Notes: generated from the sequence alone by a model not told the origin. A stretch of DNA of 64,000 nucleotides from Blastococcus sp. MG754426 (GCF_021699055.1 NZ_SSXC01000003.1:1-64000), one strand, 5' to 3'. Shown: positions 16,652 to 25,927, numbered from the stretch's first letter. Numbers and translations: made by a program.

Positions 16652-17376
16652 CCGTCACCGGGAACGACCCGTGGGCGGTGCTGCGGGCGGCGACCCGGGC
16701 CCGGGTCGCGCTGGGCCGGGCCGGCGACGGGCTGCCGACCGCGCGCGAGCTGGAGTTCCGGCTGGCCCACGCCGTCGCCCGCGACGCGGTGCACACGCCG
16801 CTGGACCCGGCGGTGGTGCGGGCCGGCCTCGACGGGGTGCCGGTGGTGGAGGTCCGCTCCGCGGCGGCCGACCGCGCCGAGTACCTGCAGCGGCCCGACC
16901 TCGGCCGGCGGCTGGCACCCGGGTGCGCGCTGCCCCGGGAGGGCGCCGACGTCGCCCTCGTGCTCGCCGACGGGCTCTCGCCGCGGGCGGTGCACGAGCA
17001 CGGGGCCGCCCTGGTGACGGCGCTGCTGGACCGGCTGACCGGCTGGTCGGTGGGCCCGGTGGTGCTCGCGACGCAGGCGCGGGTGGCGCTCGGCGACGAG
17101 ATCGGCGCGGCGCTGGGGGCGCGGGTGGTGCTCGTGCTCATCGGTGAGCGCCCGGGGCTCTCCTCGGCGGACTCCCTCGGCGTCTACCTCACCTGGGACC
17201 CGCGGCCCGGCCGGGCCGACAGCGAGCGCAACTGCGTCTCGAACGTCCGGCCGCCGCACGGGCTGGGCTACGCGGAGGCGGCCGACGTGGTGGCGCGGCT
17301 GCTGGCGTCCGCCCGCGAGCTGGGGGCCTCGGGGGTGGCGCTCAAGGACGAGGGTCCCGCGCTCCCGGCCGGTTAG
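16648..17376 (+). CDS. eutC: ethanolamine ammonia-lyase small subunit
   Basis: 242 residues, the cobalamin-contacting partner of EutB. It has L-A-D-G-L-S-x-x-A-V-x-x-H, a L-I-G-E-R-P-G-L-S-S-x-D-S-L-G-V-Y loop and S-E-R-N-C-V-S-N-V-R, all typical of EutC. It is shorter than enterobacterial EutC because the N-terminal targeting extension is missing, consistent with a cytosolic enzyme without a microcompartment. GTG start overlaps eutB. Its TAG stop overlaps the TAA stop of the convergent phosphatase gene by two bases. Confidence 0.95.
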   Translation: MTVTGNDPWAVLRAATRARVALGRAGDGLPTARELEFRLAHAVARDAVHTPLDPAVVRAGLDGVPVVEVRSAAADRAEYLQRPDLGRRLAPGCALPREGADVALVLADGLSPRAVHEHGAALVTALLDRLTGWSVGPVVLATQARVALGDEIGAALGARVVLVLIGERPGLSSADSLGVYLTWDPRPGRADSERNCVSNVRPPHGLGYAEAADVVARLLASARELGASGVALKDEGPALPAG

Positions 17377-18677
17377 CCGTCGTGCCCGCGGGTGGGCCGC
17401 GCCTCGGGGATGTCGGGGGAGAGCTCGTCGTCGTGCGGGGGCTGCTTCCACTCGACCAGCAGCAGCGACGCGTCGTCGCTGGTCCTCCCGTGCCGGGCGT
17501 CCATGAGCGCGTGCGACAGGCGGCGCACCGTCTCGGGCACCCGCAGCCCGTCCGCGCTGCTCTGCTCCAGCAGCTCGCGGAGCCGGTGCTCCCCGAACTG
17601 CTCGCCGTCGTCGAGGCGCTCCTCCACGACGCCGTCGGTGAAGAACAGGACCCGGTCCCCGGGCTGCAGCTGCACCTTCTCCGCGCCCGGCTCCCCGGTG
17701 CCCAGCCCCAGCGGGCGCGCGGTGGGACCCGGGAGCTCGTCGGCCACCCGACCGTCGCGGACGAGCAGCGCCGCCGGGTGCCCGGCGTTGACGTAGGTGA
17801 GGACGCCGTTGCGGGTGTCCAGCTGCCCGACGTGGGCGGTGGCGAACCGGCCCGGGTAGGCGGCGGCGACGACGCCGTCCATGTCCGCGCACAGCCGGGC
17901 GAGCTCGACGTCCGCGCGCCGGCCGTGGCGGTAGGCGGCGGTGACGACGGTCGACATGGTCGCGGCCTCGAGGCCGTGGCCCATGGCGTCGAAGACGGCG
18001 AGGTGCAGCGTGTGGTGGTCGTAGGCGTAGTCGAAGCAGTCGCCACCCACCTCGTAGGCCGGTTCGAGGACGCCGGCGAGGTCGAGCTCGGGGGTCTTCA
18101 TCGACAGCGGGGGGAGCGTCTGCCACTGCAGCTGCGCGGCGAGGCTCATCGGCCGGGTCGTGCGCGCCTGGGCGAAGGCGTCGGTGTACTCGCTCTTGGT
18201 CACGACCAGGTCCGCGACGAGGCCGGCGAGCCGCTGGGCCAGCCGGCGGTCGTGCGCGTTGACCCGGTCGAGGGTGAAGGAGAGCACGCCGACCCGGTCC
18301 GAGCCGTCGAGCATCGGCAGGTGCAGCCGCACCGCACCGCCGCCCTCGTCGGTCTCCACCGGCTGCTCGGTGGCGAACGCCCGGCCGGCGGCGCTGCCGT
18401 CGATGGGCAGCACCTCCGCGTGCAGCCCGCGCCCGCGCAGCGGCTGGAGGGTGCGCTGGTCGTAGTCCTGGAGGTGGATGGCGACATCGCGGCAGCCGAG
18501 GCCCGCGAGCTCCTGGGCCACCAGCGGTCCGACCAGCCGGGGCGGGATCAGGTGCGCCCGGTCGAGCAGTGAGCCGAGCACCCGTTCGCCCAGGCTCTCC
18601 TCGCGCACCGCGGTGTCGTCGCGGTCGCGGAACCCCTCCGTGGGGGCCTGCTCCTCGGCGTGCTGGTCGTCGGCCAC
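17373..18677 (-). CDS. GAF-like/SpoIIE PP2C phosphatase (RsbU-like)
   Basis: 434 residues. An N-terminal sensory region (about 40-190) looks GAF-like. The C-terminal SpoIIE/PP2C domain has V-G-G-D-C-F-D-Y and D-A-M-G-H-G with the metal-binding aspartates, a Y-V-N-A-G-H-P motif and F-F-T-D-G-V-x-E. Such enzymes dephosphorylate STAS anti-anti-sigma factors in partner-switching stress pathways. A STAS protein is encoded 14 kb away at 32761-33237; a direct link is unproven. The GTG start at 18677 is chosen by domain content; longer in-frame starts exist. Confidence 0.87.
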   Translation of the reverse strand: MADDQHAEEQAPTEGFRDRDDTAVREESLGERVLGSLLDRAHLIPPRLVGPLVAQELAGLGCRDVAIHLQDYDQRTLQPLRGRGLHAEVLPIDGSAAGRAFATEQPVETDEGGGAVRLHLPMLDGSDRVGVLSFTLDRVNAHDRRLAQRLAGLVADLVVTKSEYTDAFAQARTTRPMSLAAQLQWQTLPPLSMKTPELDLAGVLEPAYEVGGDCFDYAYDHHTLHLAVFDAMGHGLEAATMSTVVTAAYRHGRRADVELARLCADMDGVVAAAYPGRFATAHVGQLDTRNGVLTYVNAGHPAALLVRDGRVADELPGPTARPLGLGTGEPGAEKVQLQPGDRVLFFTDGVVEERLDDGEQFGEHRLRELLEQSSADGLRVPETVRRLSHALMDARHGRTSDDASLLLVEWKQPPHDDELSPDIPEARPTRGHDG

Positions 18678-18777
18678 CCCCGGTGCATGCGCGGGGTGGG
18701 CGGGGGCGAAACGTGGCCCCGGCCGCTGCCCGTCCGTCCATGCGGAGCCGACCGGGTGGGGTCGCCGGTGGCCGTCG

Positions 18778-19011
18778 TCAGGGGCGGCGGAGGAGGCGGG
18801 CCAGCCGGTGCTTCCGGCCCCCGGTGAGCTCGGCGGCGGTCGCCGGGGCGGGTGCCTCCGGCTCCGGGACCGCCGCGGCCCGCTCGTGCAGCCGGGCCCG
18901 CACGTCGTCGGCGGTGTAGGCACGGCGCTGCCGCTCGTCGCGGGCGAGCACGACACCCCCGGCGGTCACTCCCGCGAGGCCGGCCAGTCCGAGCAGCTTC
19001 CAGAGGCGCAC
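18778..19011 (-). CDS. small membrane-anchored protein
   Basis: 77 residues from a GTG at 19011. A single hydrophobic helix (about 5-20, L-L-G-L-A-G-L-A-G-V-T-A-G-G-V-V-L) is followed by a charged region with an A-Y-T-A-D-D-V-R-A-R-L motif, an Ala/Pro/Glu linker and a basic Arg-rich end. Small proteins of this shape are common and unnamed in actinobacteria. It is divergent from the NlpC/P60-like gene with only about 20 bp between starts, so they must share promoter sequence. Confidence 0.55.
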   Translation of the reverse strand: MRLWKLLGLAGLAGVTAGGVVLARDERQRRAYTADDVRARLHERAAAVPEPEAPAPATAAELTGGRKHRLARLLRRP

Positions 19012-19030
19012 GTCCGTAACGTAGCGGCCC

Positions 19031-19660
19031 GTGCCCGACCTCTCCCTGGATGCCGCCGTCGACCTCACGCGCACCGGCGACGTCTGGGTCTTCCGCGGCC
19101 CCTCGCTCGCCGACCGCGCCATCCGGGCGCTGACCAACGCGCCGGTCAACCACGTCGGCATGGCGGTCGTGCTGGAGGACCTGCCCCCGCTGCTCTGGCA
19201 CGCCGAGCTCGGGAAGTCGCTGCCGGACGCGTGGAGCGGCACCCACCAGCGCGGGGTCCAGCTGCACGACCTGCGCGACGCCGTCCTCACCTGGCGCGGG
19301 CGGTACGGCCAGCGCGCCTGGCTGCGGCAGCTCGTCGGCCCCGCCGAGGACGGCGGGGTGACCCCCGCGATGGAGGACGCCGTGCTGCGGACGATCGCCC
19401 GCCTCGACGGGCGGCCGTTCCCGACCACCCGCGGCCTCGTGCGCGGCTGGGTGAACGGCCGGCTGCGGCGGCACACGTCCGCGGAGACCGTCTTCTGCGC
19501 CGAGCTGGTCGCGGCCACGTACACGGCCATGGGCCTGCTGCCCGGCCACCGCCCGCTGAACGCCTACGACCCGGGGAGCTTCTGGTCCGGCGACGACCTG
19601 CCGCTGCTGCAGGGCGCCCGCCTCGGCCCGGAGATCCCGGTCGACGTCCCGGCCGGCTGA
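19031..19660 (+). CDS. permuted NlpC/P60 (YiiX/LRAT-like) papain-fold protein
   Basis: 209 residues from a GTG. The protein begins with a G-D-V-W-V-F-R segment and an N-H-V-G motif (His41); the nucleophile-like Cys comes late, in V-F-C-A-E-L (Cys156). This His-before-Cys order is the circularly permuted arrangement of YiiX/YaeF-type and LRAT-like NlpC/P60 proteins, which hydrolyse or transfer acyl or peptide groups. No signal peptide is visible, so a cytoplasmic lipid- or amide-directed activity is more likely than cell-wall hydrolysis. Substrate unknown. Confidence 0.75.
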   Translation: MPDLSLDAAVDLTRTGDVWVFRGPSLADRAIRALTNAPVNHVGMAVVLEDLPPLLWHAELGKSLPDAWSGTHQRGVQLHDLRDAVLTWRGRYGQRAWLRQLVGPAEDGGVTPAMEDAVLRTIARLDGRPFPTTRGLVRGWVNGRLRRHTSAETVFCAELVAATYTAMGLLPGHRPLNAYDPGSFWSGDDLPLLQGARLGPEIPVDVPAG

Positions 19661-19758
19661 CCCACGGCGCCGGCGGAGCGCCGCAGGGCCCTCCCGGCGC
19701 CTCCCGGTCCCACGCCGCCGGTGCAGCGGGAGGGGCGACGAGCAGAGGGTGCCGGGGC

Positions 19759-19797
19759 AGTAGCGCTCTGCCCCGTGGGGGTGGGCAGAGCGCTACT
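19759..19797. repeat. dispersed hairpin repeat, locus 2 (perfect)
   Basis: AGTAGCGCTCTGCCC pairs perfectly over 15 bp with GGGCAGAGCGCTACT around a 9-base loop. It sits between the convergent ends at 19660 and 19856. Directly before it lies GCAGAGGGTGCCGGGGCAG, also found near locus 1. The stem could terminate both transcripts, but the same unit occurs at other loci, so it is also a dispersed repeat family. Confidence 0.8.
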
Positions 19798-19855
19798 GCT
19801 GGGGGACGACTCGGCAGGACGCCGGCTGGACCCCGCGGACGGCGGCCCGGACCTC

Positions 19856-22800
19856 TCAGGCGGCCGCCCGGGCCGCCGGCTCACCGAGGTCCAGCACGGT
19901 GTCGCCGGGGCGCTCGACGTCGCCGTCGTGCGTCACGCACACCACGACCCGCCCCGCGAAGGCCGCCCGCAGGTCGCGGACCAGCGCCGCGGCGGTCGGG
20001 GGGTCGAGGTGGGCGGTCGGCTCGTCGAGCAGCACGAGGTCCCGGTCGGCCAGCAGGGCGCGCGCCGCGGCCAGGCGACGGCGCTCGCCACCGGAGAGCG
20101 CCGTGCCGCCGGCGCCGACCGGCGTGTCCAGCCCGTCGGGCAGGGTCGCGACCAGCCCGGACAGCCCGGTCGCGGCCAGGGCCGCGCGCATGCGGGCCTC
20201 CCCGGCGGGGCCGGCCAGCTCCCCGCGGGGGGCGGCCATCGCCAGGTTGGCCCGGATGGACGAGGCGAACACGTGCGCCTCCTGCGGCAGCCACGCCATG
20301 CGGGCGCGCAGGTCGTCGCCACGGACCCGGTCGGCCGGCACCCCGTCGACGGCGTAGCTGCCGGCGCGGGGCCGCAGCGAGGCCATGAGCACCGCCAGGA
20401 GAGTGGACTTGCCCGAGCCCGACGGCCCCCGGAGCACCAGCCAGCCGTCCCCGGCCCGGGCGGTGGCGTCGAGCCCGCGCAGCACGTCCGGCCCGCCCGG
20501 CCAGCCGGCGGCCAGCGCCTCGGTGCGCAGCGAGCGGACGCCGTCGGGGGCGGGCAGCGGGTCGGCGGGCTCGGCGGCGACCGGGGCGGTGAGGACGGCG
20601 TCGATGCGGGCCTGCGCGTCGGCGAGCGCGCCGCGGCGCTGCAGCGCGGCGACCAGCCCGGTCAGGGGCTCCACCAGCGCCAGCGGGGCCAGCGCGACCA
20701 CGGCGAGCACCGGGCCGGTGAGCCCGCCGGCCCACGCCGCGACCGTGCCGAGCACCGCGGCCGACCCGGTGCCCAGCACCACCAGGCCGTTTCCCACGGC
20801 GGCGGCGCGGTCACGGGTGCGGGCGCTGCCGGCCTGCCGGGCGGCGGTGTCCAGGTCGGCGGCGGCCCGGCCGGCCAGCCCGTGGGCCCGCAGGTCGGCC
20901 AGCCCCTCGAGCAGCGTGGTGGTCTCCCGCAGCGCCGCGACCCGCGCGGTGCTCTCGGCGCGGGCGGCGCCGGCGTCCAGGCCGCGGTGCGCGAGCACGA
21001 CGGCGGCCACCGTGGCCGCCAGCACCGCCGCGACCACGCCCGCGGCGGCGAGGTCCACCAGCGCGAGCACCGCGACGGTGGCGGTGGGCACCGTGGCGGC
21101 CACCAGCACCGGGGGGCGGACCCGCACGGTGAGGTCTTGCACCACGCCGACGTCGCCGACCACGCGGGCAAGCGCCGAGCCGGGGGTGCGGTCGGCGGCG
21201 AGCCCCTGGGCGGCCAGCGCCCGCCAGACCCGCACCCGCAGGTCGGCTGCCTGGCGCAGCGCGACGTCGTGGGCGGAGAGGCGCTCCAGCCAGCGCAGCA
21301 CGGCGCGGGCCAGGCCGAAGAACCGGACGCCGGCGGTCGCGACGAGCAGCGTGAGCACCGGTGGCATCTCCGCCGCCCGCACGATCAGCCAGCCCGAGGC
21401 CGCGGTCAGCGCGACCCCCGCCGCGGAGGAGAGCGCGCCGGCCAGCACCGCGCGGCGGAGCGCACGGCTGGTGTGGACCGGGGCCGCCGGCGTCGGGTCC
21501 TGGGCGCTTTGTGCACATTCCGCCGGAGGGGAGGTGATCGCGGACGAGGCCGGGGCGGCGGGCTCCGCGGGCGCGACCGGGGCGGGGAGGTCGACGGTGC
21601 GGTCGGCCAGACCCGCGAGCACCGGGTCGTGGGTGACCAGGACGACGGTCACGGTGCCACGGAGGGCGGTGAGGACGGCGGCCACCAGCCCGCGGGCGTC
21701 GTCGTCGAGGTGCGCGGTCGGCTCGTCGAGCAGCAGCAGCCGGGCGCCGCGGCGCACCCGCACCAGCGCGCGGGCCAGCGCCACCCGCTGCAGCTCGCCG
21801 GGGGAGAGCGACTCCGGCGCCCGGCCGGCGAGGTCGTGCGCCTCCACCCGGCCCAGCGCCTCGACGACGTAGGCCTCGGCGACGATCTCGTCGGCACCCG
21901 GGGCCGCGGCGGCGTGCCGGCGCAGCTCGTCGGCGACGGTCGCGCCGGTGGCGCGGGGGAACTGGGGGACCACCGCGGCGGGGCCGCCGGCGACCACGAC
22001 GCCGCCGACGTCGGCGCCCGGGTCGGTCAGGCCGGTCAGGGCGGCCAGCAGGGTGGACTTGCCCGACCCGCTGGGCCCGCGCAGCACCACCAGCTCCCCG
22101 GGGCGGACGACGAGGTCGGTGGGCGGGAGCGCGGGCACGGCGCGACCCGGGTAGGCGACCCGCAGCCCGGCGACGGCGACCTCCGCACCGCGCGGGTCGT
22201 CGTCCGCCGGCGCCGGGGCGGGCGAGATGCCGGTGGGGGCGGCCAGGGCGGCGCGCGCCTCGGCGGCGGCGAGCGAGGCGTCCTCAGCGGCGTGGTGGGC
22301 GGCGCCGAGCGCGCGCAGCGGGGCGAACGCCTCGGGGGCGAGCAGCAGCGCGGTGAGCCCGAGCGCCAGCACCAGGTGGCCCTCGACCAGCCGCACGCCC
22401 ACGGTCACCGCCACGACCGCCACCGACAGCGTGGCGATGAGCTCCAGCACGAGGGCCGAGAGGAAGGCGATGCGCAGCGTGGCCAGGGTGCGGGTGCGGT
22501 GGGCCTCGCCGAGCGCGGCCAGCGCCGCCGTCTGCTCGGCCGCCCGGCCCAGCCCCACCAGGACGGGCAGCCCGCGGACCAGCTCGGCCACGTGCGCGGC
22601 GATCCGGTCCAGCGCCCGGGCGGAGCCGGCCGTCGCGTCCTGGGTGTGCTTGCCCACCAGCACCATGAACAGCGGCACCAGCGGCAGGGTGACCGCGACG
22701 ACGACCGCCGACAGCAGGTCGGTCCAGGCCAGCGCCAGCAGCAGCGCCGGGGGGACGACGACCGTCTGCGCGACCGCCGGCAGGTAGGTGGCCAGCGCCG

Positions 22801-23194
22801 GGCCGAGGTCGTGCAGCCGGGTGGTGGCCAGCACGGCGGCCGGGGCCGGGCCGCCGGCCGCGGCCACCGCGGCGGGGGAGGTGGCGAGCCGCTGGAGGAG
22901 CCGGCGCCGGAGCAGCTCCTCCGCGCGGCGGGCGTCCCGCGCGGCCACCGCCTCGCCGACGCTGCCGGCGACGGCGCGCACCGCGACACCGGCGGCAGCG
23001 AGCAGCAGCGGCACCGCGGGGGAGCCCTCGTCCAGCCCGCTCGCGCGGGCGACGGCGTGGGCCAGGCCGGCGGCGAGCAGGACCAGGCCCGCGGTCTGCG
23101 CGAGCGCGGCGAGACCGGCCCGCACCAGCGCGCCGCGCAGGCCCGGGACGCCGGTCAGCGCGGCGAGCGGGCCACGCGGCGCGCCGGTGGTCAT
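19856..23194 (-). CDS. cydDC: fused CydD-CydC thiol-reductant ABC exporter
   Basis: 1112 residues: two complete ABC half-transporters in tandem. Each has a membrane domain of about six helices and an ATPase domain with Walker A G-P-S-G-S-G-K-S and L-L-D-E-P-T-A-H-L-D. The signature is LSPGELQR in the first half and LSGGERRR in the second. A Pro/Ala-rich linker near the middle joins the halves. CydDC exports cysteine/glutathione-type thiols and is needed to assemble cytochrome bd. Many actinobacteria carry this fusion. The ATG overlaps the cydB stop (ATGA). Confidence 0.95.
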   Translation of the reverse strand: MTTGAPRGPLAALTGVPGLRGALVRAGLAALAQTAGLVLLAAGLAHAVARASGLDEGSPAVPLLLAAAGVAVRAVAGSVGEAVAARDARRAEELLRRRLLQRLATSPAAVAAAGGPAPAAVLATTRLHDLGPALATYLPAVAQTVVVPPALLLALAWTDLLSAVVVAVTLPLVPLFMVLVGKHTQDATAGSARALDRIAAHVAELVRGLPVLVGLGRAAEQTAALAALGEAHRTRTLATLRIAFLSALVLELIATLSVAVVAVTVGVRLVEGHLVLALGLTALLLAPEAFAPLRALGAAHHAAEDASLAAAEARAALAAPTGISPAPAPADDDPRGAEVAVAGLRVAYPGRAVPALPPTDLVVRPGELVVLRGPSGSGKSTLLAALTGLTDPGADVGGVVVAGGPAAVVPQFPRATGATVADELRRHAAAAPGADEIVAEAYVVEALGRVEAHDLAGRAPESLSPGELQRVALARALVRVRRGARLLLLDEPTAHLDDDARGLVAAVLTALRGTVTVVLVTHDPVLAGLADRTVDLPAPVAPAEPAAPASSAITSPPAECAQSAQDPTPAAPVHTSRALRRAVLAGALSSAAGVALTAASGWLIVRAAEMPPVLTLLVATAGVRFFGLARAVLRWLERLSAHDVALRQAADLRVRVWRALAAQGLAADRTPGSALARVVGDVGVVQDLTVRVRPPVLVAATVPTATVAVLALVDLAAAGVVAAVLAATVAAVVLAHRGLDAGAARAESTARVAALRETTTLLEGLADLRAHGLAGRAAADLDTAARQAGSARTRDRAAAVGNGLVVLGTGSAAVLGTVAAWAGGLTGPVLAVVALAPLALVEPLTGLVAALQRRGALADAQARIDAVLTAPVAAEPADPLPAPDGVRSLRTEALAAGWPGGPDVLRGLDATARAGDGWLVLRGPSGSGKSTLLAVLMASLRPRAGSYAVDGVPADRVRGDDLRARMAWLPQEAHVFASSIRANLAMAAPRGELAGPAGEARMRAALAATGLSGLVATLPDGLDTPVGAGGTALSGGERRRLAAARALLADRDLVLLDEPTAHLDPPTAAALVRDLRAAFAGRVVVCVTHDGDVERPGDTVLDLGEPAARAAA

Positions 23195-24234
23195 GCCGGC
23201 AGCTCGCTGGGCGCGGGGGCCTCGCCGCTGCGGGGCGCGTCCTCGTGCTGGGGCTCCGCGGTCAGCCGCTTGCGGAACACCCAGTAGGTCCAGGCCTGGT
23301 AGGCCAGCACGACCGGCAGCCCGACGGCGGCCGCCCACGTCATGACGGTGAGGGTGTAGTCGCTGACCGCGGCGTCCGCGATCGTCACGTCGAACGCGGG
23401 GTCGATGGTCGAGGGGACGACGACGGGGTAGGCCGCGCCGAAGACGGTGGCGGCGGAGCTGACCAGCAGCACCGCCCAGCCGGCGAAGGCCTGCCCCTCG
23501 CGGTCGACCCGGATCCGGGCCCAGGTGACCAGGACGGCCAGCGCGCCGACGACCCACAGCACGCCGGTGACCGGCGTCCCGGAGCGCAGGTGCACCCAGC
23601 CGGCCCAGGCCAGCAGCGGCAGCGCGGCCACCGGCGACCAGCGCAGGGCGAAAGCCCGTGCCCGCAGCCGGACGTCGCCGTCGGTCTTCAGCGCCAGGAA
23701 CAGCGCGCCGTGCACCACCGAGAAGGCCAGCACCGCGACCGCGCCGAGCAGCGCCGCCCAGCCCACGCCGGCGAAGCTGCCGCCGACCCGGATGCCGTCA
23801 CCGTCGATCGGCAGGCCCAGCGTGGTGGTGCCCAGCGCCGCGCCCACACCGAGGGCGGCGATCAGCGAGCCCACCGTGATGACGTGCGTCCAGGTGCCGT
23901 CCCAGCGCGGGTCGTGCGACTGGTGGCGCCACTCGAAGGCCACCGCGCGGATGATCAACCCGAACAGCACGAAGACGAAGGGCAGGTACAGGGCCGGCAG
24001 CCAGGTGGCGTACCAGCCGGGGAAGGCGGCGAACACCGCACCGGCGGCGGTGATCAGCCACACCTCGTTGCCGTCCCACAGCGGGCCGATGCTGCGCAGC
24101 ATCAGGTGCCGGTCGGCGGTACGGCGGCCCAGCACCGGCAGCAGGGCGGCCACGCCGAAGTCGAAGCCCTCCAGCAGCAGGAAGCCGATCCAGAGCACGG
24201 CGACGGCGGCGAACCACAGGGTCTGCAGGTCCAT
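23191..24234 (-). CDS. cydB: cytochrome bd ubiquinol/menaquinol oxidase subunit II
   Basis: 347 residues and about nine membrane helices. It opens L-Q-T-L-W-F and contains the family-typical L-L-E-G-F-D-F-G-V and G-N-E-V-W-L near the N-terminus. It pairs with CydA to form the high-affinity terminal oxidase that reduces oxygen with electrons from menaquinol. The C-terminus ends in an acidic, Pro-rich tail. It lies 32 bp downstream of cydA and overlaps cydDC by 4 bp, forming the standard cydA-cydB-cydDC operon. Confidence 0.96.
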   Translation of the reverse strand: MDLQTLWFAAVAVLWIGFLLLEGFDFGVAALLPVLGRRTADRHLMLRSIGPLWDGNEVWLITAAGAVFAAFPGWYATWLPALYLPFVFVLFGLIIRAVAFEWRHQSHDPRWDGTWTHVITVGSLIAALGVGAALGTTTLGLPIDGDGIRVGGSFAGVGWAALLGAVAVLAFSVVHGALFLALKTDGDVRLRARAFALRWSPVAALPLLAWAGWVHLRSGTPVTGVLWVVGALAVLVTWARIRVDREGQAFAGWAVLLVSSAATVFGAAYPVVVPSTIDPAFDVTIADAAVSDYTLTVMTWAAAVGLPVVLAYQAWTYWVFRKRLTAEPQHEDAPRSGEAPAPSELPA

Positions 24235-24266
24235 GACGGGGTTCCTCGGGTCTGCGGGGTGGGCGG

Positions 24267-25847
24267 TCAGTAGGCGAACTGGAGGACGTCGTCGTCGGCG
24301 CGGCGGCCACTGCCGGCACCACCGGCGTCGCCGTCCGGGCCCTCGCGGCGGTCGTCGTCCTTGCCGGGGCCGATCGGCGGCGTGGCGCTGGTGTCGCCGG
24401 CGGTGATGCCCGACCGGACGAATGTGGTGATCAGCCAGAGCTCGATCACCGCCAGCACCCCGTAGACCAGGGTCAGCGCGCCCAGCGACGTCCAGACCTC
24501 CGCGGGGGTGACGCCGGGGGAGACCGCCTGCGCGGTGAAGAACCAGATCTGGTCCTCGACCGGCACGTCCGGGTTGGGGACGACGACGAAGGGCTGGCGG
24601 CCCATCTCGGTGAAGATCCAGCCGGCGGCGTTGGCGACGAACGGCGCGCCCACGGCGGCCAGCGACCCGTAGACGCCGATCCGGGAGGTCGGCACCCTCC
24701 CGCGCCGGGTCGACCACAGCGCGTACGCCGCCACACCGGCGGAGACCGCGCCCATGCCGATCATGAGCCGGAAGCTCCAGTAGGTGACCGCGAGCACCGG
24801 CTGGTAGTCGACCGGCTCCCCGGCCAGGTTGCCGAAGCGCGCCGGGTCGTCGGGGTAGGTCGCGCCGTAGACCTCGGAGTACCGCTCCTGGAGCTCGTTG
24901 ACGCCGGGGACCTCGCTGGTGAAGTCGCCGTGGGCGAGGAAGGAGAGCAGCCCCGGCACGGTGATCGAGTGGACGTCGTCGCACTCGTTGGAGCCGAGCT
25001 TGTTCCAGGCGAAGATCGAGAACGACGCCGGCGCCTCGGTCTCGCAGAGCGCCTCGGCCGAGCTCATCTTGAGCGGCTGCTGGTGGTACATCAGCTTGGC
25101 CTGCCAGTCGCCGGTGGCGGCGACCAGGACGAAGGCGGCGAGGGAGACCCAGCCGCCGATCCGCACCGACCGGCGCCACACCCCGTGGTCGATCTCCCCG
25201 GCCGGCTTCCCGGCGAGCTTCCGCTTGCGCAGGTGGTAGAGCCCGACGCCGACGAGCAGGGCGCCGGCGACCATGAGCGCGGCGACGATGGTGTGGGTGA
25301 AGGCGGCCAGCGCGGTGTTGTTGGTGAGCACCGCGAGGAAGTCGACCTGCACCGGGCGGCCGGTCGCGTCGTCGGCGACGACCCCGACCGGGTGCTGCAT
25401 CCAGGAGTTGGCCGCGATGATGAAGTAGGCGCTCACGATCGAGCCGAGCACCGCGGCCCAGAGCGTCGCCAGGTGCAGCTTCTTCGGGATCCGGCCCCAG
25501 CCGAAGATCCACAGACCGAGGAAGGTGGACTCGAGGAAGAAGGCCAGCAGCGCCTCGAGGGCCAGCAGCGAGCCGAAGACGTCGCCGACGAAGCGGGAGT
25601 ACTCGCTCCAGGCCAGACCGAACTGGAACTCCTGCACCAGGCCGGTGGCCACGCCGAGCACGAAGTTGATCAAGAAGATCTTGCCCCAGAACCGGGTCAT
25701 CCGGAGCCACTCGGGGTCGTCGGTGCGCACCCACATGGTGTGCATGACCACCAGCAGGATCCCCAGGCCGATGGTCAGCGGGACCATCATGAAGTGGTAG
25801 ACGGTGGTGATCCCGAACTGCCAGCGTGCGATGTCCAGGACGTCCAC
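24267..25847 (-). CDS. cydA: cytochrome bd oxidase subunit I
   Basis: 526 residues from a GTG at 25847. The start of the first helix, A-R-W-Q-F-G-I-T-T-V-Y-H-F, holds the His that ligates a heme. W-G-R-I-P-K-K-L-H and G-R-Q-P-F-V-V are further CydA signatures. The length indicates the short Q-loop form typical of actinobacteria and Firmicutes. The C-terminal 40 residues are charged and cytoplasmic. Upstream, the divergent promoter holds two perfect TTCTACG-N3-CGTAGAA operators, and a GATAGT -10-like element lies on this strand near 25871-25876. Confidence 0.96.
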   Translation of the reverse strand: MDVLDIARWQFGITTVYHFMMVPLTIGLGILLVVMHTMWVRTDDPEWLRMTRFWGKIFLINFVLGVATGLVQEFQFGLAWSEYSRFVGDVFGSLLALEALLAFFLESTFLGLWIFGWGRIPKKLHLATLWAAVLGSIVSAYFIIAANSWMQHPVGVVADDATGRPVQVDFLAVLTNNTALAAFTHTIVAALMVAGALLVGVGLYHLRKRKLAGKPAGEIDHGVWRRSVRIGGWVSLAAFVLVAATGDWQAKLMYHQQPLKMSSAEALCETEAPASFSIFAWNKLGSNECDDVHSITVPGLLSFLAHGDFTSEVPGVNELQERYSEVYGATYPDDPARFGNLAGEPVDYQPVLAVTYWSFRLMIGMGAVSAGVAAYALWSTRRGRVPTSRIGVYGSLAAVGAPFVANAAGWIFTEMGRQPFVVVPNPDVPVEDQIWFFTAQAVSPGVTPAEVWTSLGALTLVYGVLAVIELWLITTFVRSGITAGDTSATPPIGPGKDDDRREGPDGDAGGAGSGRRADDDVLQFAY

Positions 25848-25886
25848 GGCCCGGATCCTCTCTGCGGTCTACTATCGACACGTTCT

Positions 25887-25927
25887 TTCTACGCCTCGTA
25901 GAAGACGTTTTTCTACGACACGTAGAA
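25887..25927. promoter_or_regulatory. twin BlaI-type operators between cydA and blaI-like gene
   Basis: Two perfect 17-bp palindromes, TTCTACG-CCT-CGTAGAA (25887-25903) and TTCTACG-ACA-CGTAGAA (25911-25927), start 24 bp apart. Both lie in the 113-bp divergent promoter. BlaI/MecI repressors bind short dyads containing TAC and GTA half-sites, so these are the likely operators of the adjacent regulator. They would control both its own gene and cydA. The first lies where a -35 for the cydA GATAGT element would fall. Confidence 0.8.

Noticed and set aside
19721-23287. An 1188-codon plus-strand frame opposite cydDC
   Set aside because: Low-complexity Gly/Arg/Gln composition without motifs. The minus strand encodes a complete CydDC with two intact ATPase domains.
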